From positions 3,844,001 through 3,908,000 of the forward strand of contig NZ_CP039432.1 in NCBI RefSeq assembly GCF_005484805.1: a stretch of 64,000 bases of DNA, read 5' to 3'. Source of the DNA: Rhodococcus sp. SGAir0479 (lineage in GTDB: Bacteria > Actinomycetota > Actinomycetes > Mycobacteriales > Mycobacteriaceae). Below are positions 7,917-15,522 of this stretch, piece by piece. Positions within the stretch are counted from its first letter, which is position 1. Each line of letters opens with the position of its first letter. Made by a program: the position numbers and the translations under genes. The notes beneath the pieces are model-generated. The model was not told the origin of the DNA. It saw only the letters and a program-made list of their open reading frames with translations, and made no database searches.

Positions 7917-8771
7917 ATGCCCGACTACGGCAACGACATCCGGTTCGGTTACTTCCTCGTCCCCGACGCGAGCGCCGCGCAGGGCATCCTCGACACTGCG
8001 GCGGTGCTCGATCGCGTGGGGTTCGACCTCGTCGGCGTGCAGGACCACCCTTACCAACGCCGGTTCCTCGACGCGTGGACCCTGTTGTCCGCCATCGCAT
8101 CCCGCACCGAGAACCTCACGGTCTTCCCCGATGTCGCGAGCCTGCCGCTGCGCCCGCCCGCGGTGCTGGCGAAGGCGGCCGCGAGCCTCGACGTGCTGAC
8201 CGGCGGGCGGGTCGAGCTGGGGCTGGGCGCCGGCGCCTTCTGGGACGCCATCGCCGCGATGGGCGGTCCGCGGCGATCGCCGGGTGAGTCGGTGCAGGCG
8301 TTGCGGGAGGCCGTGGCCGTGATGCGACTGATGTGGAGCGGTGAACGGGCGATCCGGTTCGACGGCGACTTCTACGCGGTGGACGGCGTCCACCCCGGAC
8401 CCGTTCCGGCTCACCCCATCGGTATCTGGATCGGCGGCTACAAACCGCGCATGCTGCGGCTGGTCGGCGAGCTCGGCGACGGCTGGCTCCCGTCGCTCGG
8501 GTACATCGACGACGACGGCATCGCCGCGGCCACCCGGACCATCGACGACGCGGCCACCGCAGCGGGCCGGGATCCCGCCCGCATCCGCCGCATCCTGAAC
8601 GTCGGCGACGACATCCCGCGCGACGAGCTCGCGCAGCGACTGACCGCGTTCGCCCTCGACCACGGCATCGACACCTTCGTGCTGGGTGGACCGGCCAGCG
8701 ACGAGCAGCTCTCGTACCTGGCGCAGGACGTGTTCCCCGCGGTACGCGACGCCGTCGACGCCGCCCGGTAG
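7917..8771 (+). CDS. LLM-class flavin/F420-dependent oxidoreductase
   Basis: The 284-residue product is a luciferase-like monooxygenase family protein: an early IRFGYFLVPDA strand, the GVQDHPYQRRF region, VLAKAAASLDVLTGGRVELGLGAG (the cofactor-side motif of the family), and PIGIWIGGYKPRML. Many actinobacterial members use coenzyme F420, others FMN; the sequence alone does not decide. The family reduces or oxidises small organic substrates; the substrate here is unknown. I chose the ATG at 7917 because AAGGAG stands 7 bp upstream, rather than the GTG ten codons earlier. A double operator lies upstream and a strong terminator overlaps its stop codon. Confidence 0.8.
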   Translation: MPDYGNDIRFGYFLVPDASAAQGILDTAAVLDRVGFDLVGVQDHPYQRRFLDAWTLLSAIASRTENLTVFPDVASLPLRPPAVLAKAAASLDVLTGGRVELGLGAGAFWDAIAAMGGPRRSPGESVQALREAVAVMRLMWSGERAIRFDGDFYAVDGVHPGPVPAHPIGIWIGGYKPRMLRLVGELGDGWLPSLGYIDDDGIAAATRTIDDAATAAGRDPARIRRILNVGDDIPRDELAQRLTAFALDHGIDTFVLGGPASDEQLSYLAQDVFPAVRDAVDAAR

Positions 8772-8800
8772 GGACGCGGACCCCGAACGGTCCGCGTCCC
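8771..8800. terminator. Bidirectional terminator between LLM gene and mau operon
   Basis: GGGACGCGGACC (8771-8782) and GGTCCGCGTCCC (8789-8800) are perfect 12-bp inverted repeats with a 6-base loop. The stem begins in the last base of the LLM stop codon and lies 6 bp from the end of the convergent MauF-like gene, so it can end both transcripts. Confidence 0.75.
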
Positions 8801-8806
8801 CCGGCG

Positions 8807-9658
8807 TCACATCAGTGCGACGGCGGCGAAGGCGGCCACCGCGACCAGCCCGGCACCGGTGATCACCTGGACCCGGCGGTCGACGACGCACATCGCGGAC
8901 AGGAAGCCCGGCATGGATCCACCGCGTCGGGTGTGGACGATGGCCAGCAGGCTCGGCATGCAGCGACCCAGGCTCACGAGCGTGAACAGCGCGGCCCCCA
9001 GTGCCGGTGAGCCGACCGCGATGACGCCGAGGACCAGCAGGTAGTAGGCGCTGGATCGGATGAAGATCACGAACCCGGGGCCGATCATCGCTCCGAACAG
9101 CAGTGAGACCTTCCACGGCGGCGCGGAGCGGCGCAGGTGACGCGGGAGCTGACGTCGACGCATGGGGGCGGGCAACGTGACCAGCCCCATCTCGTGCAGA
9201 CCGTACGCCACCGCGAACACCGCCCAGATTCCCAGCGCCCACCCGACCGGGAGCGCTCCCGCTGCCACCGCGCCGAGCGCGCCCAGCAGCGCACCGGTGG
9301 GCGCGCCCGTGCCGATCGAGCCCAACGCGTGCCAGGCGAGCCGCCGCACCGGGGTCGACGAGCCGCGCCGATCCGGCTGCTTCGGTGCGGCGACCACACC
9401 GGCCACCGACATCCCGCACGTCGACCAGTTCGCGGCCAGCGCGGTGAGCACGCCGGCACCGACGACGGACGCGGTGAGCGCCGACCCGGCCGTGGGGGCG
9501 ACGAGGACCCCGGCGCCGGCGCCGACCACGGCACCGGCGGCCAGGAGCGCCGCGCGGGCGGGCATCGAGACCGCCTTCCGCAGCGTGGGCCGGATCGCCG
9601 GGACGTCGGTCGCAATGGGGGCGTGCGCGAGCGACTCGCGCGTGAGTGTCTCCGTCAT
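8807..9658 (-). CDS. MauF-like membrane protein, last gene of the amine dehydrogenase operon
   Basis: The 283-residue product is an integral membrane protein with about six hydrophobic segments and a conserved-looking ANWSTCGMSVAG motif (Cys81) at the end of the second. Its length, topology, Cys-Gly motif and position in the mau operon fit MauF, a membrane protein needed for assembly of methylamine dehydrogenase and distantly related to CcdA/DsbD transporters. The call rests mainly on context, since I cannot align it. A perfect AAGGAGG precedes the ATG. It is 39 bp downstream of the second cupredoxin gene and ends at a terminator. Confidence 0.5.
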   Translation of the reverse strand: MTETLTRESLAHAPIATDVPAIRPTLRKAVSMPARAALLAAGAVVGAGAGVLVAPTAGSALTASVVGAGVLTALAANWSTCGMSVAGVVAAPKQPDRRGSSTPVRRLAWHALGSIGTGAPTGALLGALGAVAAGALPVGWALGIWAVFAVAYGLHEMGLVTLPAPMRRRQLPRHLRRSAPPWKVSLLFGAMIGPGFVIFIRSSAYYLLVLGVIAVGSPALGAALFTLVSLGRCMPSLLAIVHTRRGGSMPGFLSAMCVVDRRVQVITGAGLVAVAAFAAVALM

Positions 9659-9697
9659 CGGAGCCTCCTTCGATTCTCGATCGGACTGTGTTGTGTG

Positions 9698-10024
9698 TCA
9701 GCCGGTTACGGTGACGGTCCCGGTCATGTACCGGTGGACCGAACAGTGGTACTCGTAGACGCCCACGGCGTCGAAGGTGTGTTCGTAGCTCCCTTCACTC
9801 GTGATGCCGCTGTCGAACTCGCCGTCGGATCCGACGTGGTGGAGCAGGCCACCGTCCTCGAACCGCCACTGCACCGTGCCCCCGACAGGCACGGTGACGT
9901 CCATCGGCTCGAAGTGGACGTTGCGGACCACCACGACGGCATCCGGGCCGGTGGCCTGCGCATCCGCACACCCCGCGACCAGGGACAGCAGCGCGACGGG
10001 CGCGGCGCACCACTGCCGGATCAT
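9698..10024 (-). CDS. Amicyanin-like cupredoxin lipoprotein (second copy)
   Basis: The 108-residue product has a short lipoprotein signal (LLSLVAGC, Cys19) and a single cupredoxin domain. The type-1 copper ligands are visible: His62 or His63 in LLHHVG, then Cys94, His97 and Met100 in YHCSVHRYM, with the C-x2-H-x2-M spacing of amicyanin. It should carry one electron on the outer face of the membrane. Its ATG overlaps the stop codon of the preceding amicyanin gene (ATGA), so the two are translationally coupled. The two copies differ around the copper site and could have different potentials or partners. Confidence 0.85.
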   Translation of the reverse strand: MIRQWCAAPVALLSLVAGCADAQATGPDAVVVVRNVHFEPMDVTVPVGGTVQWRFEDGGLLHHVGSDGEFDSGITSEGSYEHTFDAVGVYEYHCSVHRYMTGTVTVTG

Positions 10025-10377
10025 TCCGTCACGACGACGGTGCCGACCATCATCGGGTGCGGCGTGCAGTGGTAGTCGAAGGTGCCGGCCTCGTCGAACG
10101 TGTACTCGTAGGTGCCCTCGGTGAGCAGGTCGCTCTTCAGCTGACCCGCGACCGCGCCCTCGCCGACCACGTCGTGCGGCAGACCGGAGTCGTCGAACCG
10201 CCACTGCACGGTCTGTCCCTTCTCGATGGTCACCTGGGCCGGTGAATAGGACATGTTCTTCACCTCGACGACGGCGGCCGGGGCGCCGCCGCCCGCGTCG
10301 GCGTCGCCACTGCTGCACCCGGTGGCCAGCGCGGCCGACACGATCAGGCCCGCGGTGAGCGCGATGAGCTTCTTCAT
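10021..10377 (-). CDS. mauC: Amicyanin, lipoprotein form (electron acceptor of TTQ amine dehydrogenase)
   Basis: The 118-residue product has a lipobox (ALATGC, Cys21), a Gly/Asp-rich linker and a cupredoxin domain ending DYHCTPHPMMVGTVVVTE, very close to the end of Paracoccus amicyanin. Copper ligands are His68 (GLPHDV), Cys104, His107 and Met110. Amicyanin takes electrons one at a time from the tryptophan tryptophylquinone of methylamine dehydrogenase. Classical amicyanins are soluble periplasmic proteins; the lipid anchor here fits a bacterium without a Gram-negative periplasm. It lies 11 bp after the multicopper oxidase gene. Confidence 0.88.
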   Translation of the reverse strand: MKKLIALTAGLIVSAALATGCSSGDADAGGGAPAAVVEVKNMSYSPAQVTIEKGQTVQWRFDDSGLPHDVVGEGAVAGQLKSDLLTEGTYEYTFDEAGTFDYHCTPHPMMVGTVVVTE

Positions 10378-10388
10378 GATCGGTCCTC

Positions 10389-11987
10389 TCAACGGATGTA
10401 CCGCAGGTTCGCGGTCATCCCGGCTTCGAAGTGATAGGCGTTGTGGCAATGGAACATCCACTCCCCCGGATTGTCGGCGTCGAACTCGATCGCCAGCTCC
10501 GTGCCCGGTAGCACGATCACCGTGTCCCGCCGCAGACCCCCGTAGTCGGGAACGGCGAACGTATGACCGTGCGTGTGCATGGGATGCCACATCGACGACG
10601 TGTTCGCCATCGTGATGCGCACCCGCTCGCCCTGCTTCATGACGAGCCTGCCGGCGTCCGGCCCCGCCATGCCCCACACGTAGCGGTCGCCCGCCTGGAT
10701 GAGCTCGACGCGGTAGTCGCGGTCGGGTCGACGGTCCGCGAGCCGCACCGCGTCCACGGGACGCAATGCGCTCTCGGGGACCAGGCGACCGTTCAGCTCC
10801 GGAACCTGCCCTCCCACATCGGGGTTCGAGAGCGGGACCGCGTCCGGGGTGCGCAGCACCGTCGACGCGTACCCGTCCCGACCCTCCACCCCGGCGACCA
10901 CGGGCCACGCCCCCGAGCGGACGGTGACGAGCACGTCGAGCCGTTGCGCCATGCCGACGATCACGGTGTCCGCGGTGACCGGCCGGACGTCGAACCCGTC
11001 GGCGGCCACGATGGTCAGTTCGTGTCCGGCCACCGCGAAGCGGTACGGAGTCTCCGCCGCCGCGTTGACGATTCGCAGCCGCAACCGCTGTCCTGCCGGC
11101 GCCTCGATCACCGCCGGATCGTTCGGCGGGCGGCCGTTGATCAGGTGCATCGGGTACGCGATGTGCTGCGTCATGCCGCCCAGCGCCCCGGAATCCCCGT
11201 GGCCCTGCGACACCAGTTGCTGCGCCCGCTCCATCTCGGGCTCGGCGTGCGCCGCCGGCGCCGCCGCGGCGCCACCGTGTCCTGCGTGTCCGCCCGCGAT
11301 CGCCGGGTTCAGTGCCATCAGCACCGCGTCCGGGGTCGTGCCGAGTCCGTCCACCCAGTCGTCGAGCACCAGCACGGCGTCCGCGTCGGCGCCCGTGCGG
11401 TCGTCGGGGTCCTCGACGATCAGGGCGCCGAACAGCCCACGGTCGGCCTGCAGGCCGCTGTGCGAGTGGTACCAGTAGGTCCCGGGGTCGGGGGCGACGA
11501 AGTCGTAGTCGAACGTGCCCCCGCCGGCTGCGATGGCCGGCTGCGTCACCGGCGCCGCCCCGTCCATGTCGTTCCGAATGCGGATGCCGTGCCAGTGCAG
11601 CGTCGTTTCGGCGGGCAGACCGTTGTCGACCGCCACCCGGAGCCGGTCACCCCGGCTCACCCGCAGTTCGGGTGCCACGGCGTTGCCGCCGTACGTCCAC
11701 GTGTTCACCAGCCGGCCGCCGAGATCGACCGTTCCTGCGGCCGCGGCGAGCGCGAACGACGCCGTGACACCGCTCGCGGCACGAGCGGCCTCCGCCGCGG
11801 CCACCTCTCGGTCGGTGGGCAGGATGTAGTCGAGGTCGGTCGCCGTCGGCTGCGCCGTCGACGCCCCGGTGCCGCACCCCGTGGACGCCAGCCCGAGTGC
11901 TCCGAGCCCGACCGCGCCGGCTCCGAGCGAACTCAGGCGCAGGAATCGGCGGCGGTCGAGCACGAGACCGCGGTCCCGTCGAGTCAT
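10389..11987 (-). CDS. Tat-exported lipoprotein multicopper oxidase in the mau operon
   Basis: The 532-residue product has a twin-arginine signal (DRRRFLRLSS, residues 11-20) followed by a lipobox (LASTGC, Cys38). All four copper motifs of a laccase-type oxidase are present: HWHG (131-134), WYHSHSG (172-178), HPMHTHGH (468-475) and HCHNAYHFEAGM (513-524) with the axial Met. A His/Ala/Met-rich insertion lies around residues 240-275. It couples oxidation of a one-electron donor to reduction of O2 to water. Its start overlaps the heavy-chain stop (ATGA) and amicyanin follows, so it is an integral operon member. It may accept electrons from amicyanin or help mature the TTQ cofactor; both are inference. 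Confidence 0.85.
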   Translation of the reverse strand: MTRRDRGLVLDRRRFLRLSSLGAGAVGLGALGLASTGCGTGASTAQPTATDLDYILPTDREVAAAEAARAASGVTASFALAAAAGTVDLGGRLVNTWTYGGNAVAPELRVSRGDRLRVAVDNGLPAETTLHWHGIRIRNDMDGAAPVTQPAIAAGGGTFDYDFVAPDPGTYWYHSHSGLQADRGLFGALIVEDPDDRTGADADAVLVLDDWVDGLGTTPDAVLMALNPAIAGGHAGHGGAAAAPAAHAEPEMERAQQLVSQGHGDSGALGGMTQHIAYPMHLINGRPPNDPAVIEAPAGQRLRLRIVNAAAETPYRFAVAGHELTIVAADGFDVRPVTADTVIVGMAQRLDVLVTVRSGAWPVVAGVEGRDGYASTVLRTPDAVPLSNPDVGGQVPELNGRLVPESALRPVDAVRLADRRPDRDYRVELIQAGDRYVWGMAGPDAGRLVMKQGERVRITMANTSSMWHPMHTHGHTFAVPDYGGLRRDTVIVLPGTELAIEFDADNPGEWMFHCHNAYHFEAGMTANLRYIR

Positions 11988-13309
11988 CGGATCACCTGGG
12001 GGGTGAGCAGCGTCCCGACGTCCTCGACGGTGCCGGTCACCTCGGCGGAGCTGACCTGGTTGCCCGTCGCCGCCTCGACGCCGACGATCCGCTGCTTGCT
12101 CTCGCCGTCCACCTCCGGCCCGGCACCCAGGACGTACAGGGTGCGGCCGTCCACCGAGTACGCCATGGTCTCGATGCTCGTCAGACCGAGGACGGCCAGG
12201 TCGAGTGTCCTGACCGACGCGAAGGTCGCAGCGTCGCGCAGTTCGATCTTGACGACGTCCCCGCCGCGGGCGGAATGCGGATGGATCTCGGTGTCGGTGT
12301 ACTCGATGGCGATGCGGTTGCCGCTGTTGTCGATGGCGTTGCCGGCGAACCGACCGCCGTCCTGCCCGGCGTTGCCGATCGGGGCCACCGCCGCCGCCGG
12401 CAGCCCGTTCGCGAAGTCGAGGACGTACACGTCGCCGTTCGCTCCGACGAGCAGCGCCTTCTTCGCGTCCGCTGCCCACGTGACCTCGCGGGTGCTGACG
12501 AAGTCCTCGGGCAACACCTCGGCGCGCTTCGTCTCGGTGGGGACGCCGGAGTCGTCGATCGAGATCTGGATCAACTCGCGCGTCTCCTCGCACACGCTGT
12601 AGAGCTCGTGCCCGTCGAGCCACGTGAACGGTCCGCACCCGACGATCTGCAGCGCGCCGCTCTCCTTCTTCGCGGCCAGGTCGACCACCCGCACGCCGTA
12701 CAGGCCGTCGTCCCACGTCACGAAGTACTTGCCGTCCGACGTGACCGCGCTCGAGCCGGGGCGCGAGTGGACGCGGGCGTAGTCGGGCAACTGCACCTCG
12801 GACGGCTCGAGCAGGTTTCCGGAGTACGTGCTCACGGTGAAGTCGGCGGCACCGCGCGACCCCCGCGGGCGCCACACCTCGGCGGCGAGAACGGCAGGGT
12901 CCGTGGACTTCTCGCCGACGAAGCCGTGGATCACCGGGTCCCAGATCCCGGGGCCCACGACGATCCGGCTCCCGGCCACGCCGGTCGCCGGGTCGATGAT
13001 GTTGACGCCCAGCTCGAGATTGCCGAATCCGCCTGCGACGGCCAGGAGTTCGTTCGGTCCGATGGGATCGATCTCGCCGACGTGCAGCGGCTCGGGGATG
13101 GTCGTCCCGATGGCCTGATCGTCGTGACCCAGCGAGATGCCCTCGCCCGGAGCGGTGAACGGCACACTCGGGTACGTCACCTCGCCCGCGGCGGTCTCGG
13201 TGTCGCCGCCCGCCTCGGCGTCCGACGAGCACGCAGCCAGCGAGAGCACCAGCGCGACGGGGACGGCGGCCGCGGCGCCGCGGACGAGCCGTCGTGACAG
13301 GTCCGTCAT
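11984..13309 (-). CDS. mauB: TTQ amine dehydrogenase heavy chain (MauB type), lipoprotein
   Basis: The 441-residue product has a lipoprotein signal (VLSLAAC) and a seven-bladed beta-propeller pattern with repeats such as VVVGPGIWDPVIHGF, YFVTWDDGLYGVRVVDL, VYVLDFANG and TLYVLGAGPEV, as in methylamine and aromatic amine dehydrogenase heavy chains. In the family the propeller holds the TTQ light chain and docks amicyanin. A lipid anchor is not a feature of the classical periplasmic enzyme. The start at 13309 follows a TGA overlap with the light-chain gene, giving coupled synthesis of the two subunits. Assignment rests on the adjacent unmistakable light chain. Confidence 0.85.
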   Translation of the reverse strand: MTDLSRRLVRGAAAAVPVALVLSLAACSSDAEAGGDTETAAGEVTYPSVPFTAPGEGISLGHDDQAIGTTIPEPLHVGEIDPIGPNELLAVAGGFGNLELGVNIIDPATGVAGSRIVVGPGIWDPVIHGFVGEKSTDPAVLAAEVWRPRGSRGAADFTVSTYSGNLLEPSEVQLPDYARVHSRPGSSAVTSDGKYFVTWDDGLYGVRVVDLAAKKESGALQIVGCGPFTWLDGHELYSVCEETRELIQISIDDSGVPTETKRAEVLPEDFVSTREVTWAADAKKALLVGANGDVYVLDFANGLPAAAVAPIGNAGQDGGRFAGNAIDNSGNRIAIEYTDTEIHPHSARGGDVVKIELRDAATFASVRTLDLAVLGLTSIETMAYSVDGRTLYVLGAGPEVDGESKQRIVGVEAATGNQVSSAEVTGTVEDVGTLLTPQVIR

Positions 13310-14007
13310 GATCCGGCACCCACCTTCGGGCGTGCCGCCGGACGGGCCTGGCAGTCCTCCCCTATGATCGGCGCCATCGTGCAGGTGTACGACTGGGATT
13401 CGTCGGAGACGCACCAGATGATCTCCTGGTCGTAGCTTCCCGAGACGGGGTTGTACATGATCGCCTGCATGTCCGGCTCACCGCAGAACGCGTTGGAGCA
13501 CGACGGCGCCCCGCAGCAGTCGTAGTACGCGATGAGGTACGTCTTACCGGTGTCGGGATTGGTGCAGCAGCCCACCCAGAACTCCGCTCCGGGCTTGCTG
13601 CCGGGCGCGCACGTGGTGACGCCGCCACCGTTGCAGGCGGCGCACGACGTGCCGTCCATGTTGCACCAGCGCCAGTACTCGCACTCGGCGGGATCCTTGC
13701 CGTCGTAGACGGGGGTGAGCGGCTCACCGGCGGGCTGCGGCGCCGGGGGCGCCTCCTGCGCGACGGCGCTGCGCGTGACCGGCAAGGAACTGATCAGTGC
13801 CACCCCGGAAACGCCCATCGTCCAGCGCCCGATTCGGCTGATCATCGAACGCCGGGACACCCGTTCGGACATCCGGCGCCCGGCCCGCCCGGCGAGCGTC
13901 CCGCCGGCGCCGGCCATCCACGCGGCCTGTTCCCGGACGGTGTCCTCGTCCACCGGATACCGGTTCTCGTGCATCTCCGGTCCGTCGTGCATCGGTATGT
14001 CGTGCAT
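13306..14007 (-). CDS. mauA: TTQ amine dehydrogenase light chain (MauA type)
   Basis: The 233-residue precursor has a very long leader (about 84 residues) with a twin-arginine-like site (SRRSMISRIGRW), as in Paracoccus MauA. The mature part has 14 Cys. The TTQ tryptophans are recognisable: Trp112 in EYWRWCNMDG matches the quinone Trp57, and Trp198 in EIIWC matches Trp108. These two are crosslinked to form tryptophan tryptophylquinone, which oxidises a primary amine to aldehyde and ammonia. CCTNPDTGKTYLIAYYDCCG is the other family signature. I chose the ATG at 14007, with GGAGAG close upstream. Methylamine is the likely substrate but an aromatic amine cannot be excluded. Confidence 0.92.
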   Translation of the reverse strand: MHDIPMHDGPEMHENRYPVDEDTVREQAAWMAGAGGTLAGRAGRRMSERVSRRSMISRIGRWTMGVSGVALISSLPVTRSAVAQEAPPAPQPAGEPLTPVYDGKDPAECEYWRWCNMDGTSCAACNGGGVTTCAPGSKPGAEFWVGCCTNPDTGKTYLIAYYDCCGAPSCSNAFCGEPDMQAIMYNPVSGSYDQEIIWCVSDESQSYTCTMAPIIGEDCQARPAARPKVGAGS

Positions 14008-14069
14008 GGGTTCTCTCCGTTCTCGTTGAGGGGGTGCTGCCCGGCGGAGCGGGGCGGGTCGTCGGTGGG

Positions 14070-14690
14070 TCAGGGTCGCGCGGCGAGGTGCACCTTCGCC
14101 TGTTCGTGCAGGTGCTGGAGGGAGGGGGTGCCGGATTCTAGTGCGTTGAGCAGACTTTCGACCTGTGCCATGTGGTTGCACAGCCCCTTCGCGCGGATCT
14201 TGCCGTGCTCGTCGAGGATCACGCCGTACGGTGTGGTGCCCACCTGGTAGGCGATGCCCACGTCCCGGCCGTCGACATAACTGAGTTCGCTGCCGATGCC
14301 CGACCCCGCGAGAAACTGTGCGTGCTCCTCGGGTGTGCCGTCGGAGACGATGACGATCTCGAGGTCCTTCTCGGCCCTCGCCATCGCCCGGATTCCGGGC
14401 AGCAGGCTCTTGCAGGTGGAGCAGCCGGGGGCGGTGAACAGCAGCAGCTGCGGCTTGTCGCGGTGGCCTCCGACGCCGACGGTGCGGCCCAGCTGGTCGG
14501 TGAGGCCACGGAACGAGGGCCCCGCCTGCTCGATCTTGGGGCCGGTGTCCATCATGCGGGCACCGAGCGGACCGAGCCGCACCTGCACGCGGCCGATCTC
14601 CCGCGCGAGGGCGAGCACCATGAGGAACAGGATCGCGACCGCGACCGCCAGGATCACGGTGGCGACGAGGAGGACGGTGGACATGTTCAT
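14070..14690 (-). CDS. mauD: MauD-like thioredoxin-fold maturation protein
   Basis: The 206-residue product has one N-terminal membrane anchor (residues 5-28), then the MauD hallmark LGPLGARMMDTGPKIEQAGP. A thioredoxin-like domain follows with a CSTC redox motif (Cys90-Cys93) in LLLFTAPGCSTCK. MauD is needed for correct formation of the six disulfides of the dehydrogenase light chain. The adjacent 14-Cys light chain here fits that job. An AAGGATCGAT sequence precedes the ATG. It lies 30 bp after mauE and 62 bp before mauA. Confidence 0.88.
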   Translation of the reverse strand: MNMSTVLLVATVILAVAVAILFLMVLALAREIGRVQVRLGPLGARMMDTGPKIEQAGPSFRGLTDQLGRTVGVGGHRDKPQLLLFTAPGCSTCKSLLPGIRAMARAEKDLEIVIVSDGTPEEHAQFLAGSGIGSELSYVDGRDVGIAYQVGTTPYGVILDEHGKIRAKGLCNHMAQVESLLNALESGTPSLQHLHEQAKVHLAARP

Positions 14691-14720
14691 ATCGATCCTT
14701 GTCGTCGGGAGAACGTCGGG

Positions 14721-15305
14721 TCAGTAGCGCGAGATCGCCGATGCGACACGCAGTTCGATGGATGCGCGGGACAGGTGCGTGTCCACCGGTCGGCGGCCCG
14801 GGTGGACGATCGAGCGCAGTTGGACGCCGGCGGCGACGGCCGCGAGGACCACGAGGGCCGCAATCACTGCGAGCAGGTGTTCGCCGACGGTGAGTGCTGC
14901 GGGCGCCGTCCCGGCGAGCGCACCGGACACGACGGCGAGTGCCCCCGCCCGCACTGCGTGGAACCAGCCGATCCGCGGGATGTCGTCGGGTCGGCCGAAC
15001 GCGAAGCAGCCACAGTCGAGTTCGCGCCTGCCCCGCAGCAGGTTGACGGCGAGCCCGAGGAAGAACCCGGTGAACAGCACCGCGGCGCTCGCGGCCGCGG
15101 CGCGGGGGATGAGTCCGGCGATCAGCGCCACACCGAGGGCGATCTCGACCGCCGGCAGCGCCGCGGCCACCATCCGTTCGGCCGGCGGCGGCAGCAACCG
15201 GTAGCCGCGGACGGCCCGCAGGAGCCCCTCACGATCGCGGATCTTGGGTGCTCCCGCCAGCAGCAGCACCCCTCCGACGATCGCCGCGCTCAGCATCCAC
15301 AGCAT
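14721..15305 (-). CDS. mauE: MauE-like membrane protein (first gene of operon)
   Basis: The 194-residue product is a four-to-five-helix membrane protein of the MauE/DoxX type. It carries the family signature RRELDCGCFAFG (Cys98 and Cys100) in the loop after the third helix. In Paracoccus, MauE works with MauD in folding and export of the light chain. GGAGGGAG lies 6-7 bp before the ATG. It is the promoter-proximal gene of an eight-gene minus-strand operon running to 8807, divergent from the APC permease. Confidence 0.85.
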   Translation of the reverse strand: MLWMLSAAIVGGVLLLAGAPKIRDREGLLRAVRGYRLLPPPAERMVAAALPAVEIALGVALIAGLIPRAAAASAAVLFTGFFLGLAVNLLRGRRELDCGCFAFGRPDDIPRIGWFHAVRAGALAVVSGALAGTAPAALTVGEHLLAVIAALVVLAAVAAGVQLRSIVHPGRRPVDTHLSRASIELRVASAISRY

Positions 15306-15426
15306 CGATAACTCCCTCCGGCGTCGGTGTGGAAGTCATCGTTGCGACCGGAGAAGTCCGCTGCGCGACGAGCGGGAAACGTTCATGGGTGATGCGAGTG
15401 GGACGCGGCGACAGGTGGATTCCCAC

Positions 15427-15450
15427 TTGCGAATCGCACATTGTTCGCAA
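15427..15450. promoter_or_regulatory. Candidate operator between mau operon and permease/IclR genes
   Basis: TTGCGAA (15427-15433) and TTCGCAA (15444-15450) are perfect 7-bp inverted repeats with a 10-bp spacer. They lie 122 bp upstream of mauE and 73 bp upstream of the permease start. Divergent genes with an IclR regulator at the end of one arm usually share such a site, so the IclR protein at 17055 is the obvious candidate ligand. Inference from position and symmetry. Confidence 0.5.
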
Positions 15451-15522
15451 AGGTAACCGGGGTGAAACACGGCGGGTCTAACTTCCGTCGTGTACCACCG
15501 GGCGAACGGACGGGGAAGGGTC

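Noticed and set aside
15490-15522. Earlier GTG start for the APC permease
   Set aside because: No ribosome binding site is seen, whereas the GTG at 15523 has GAAGGG at proper spacing.
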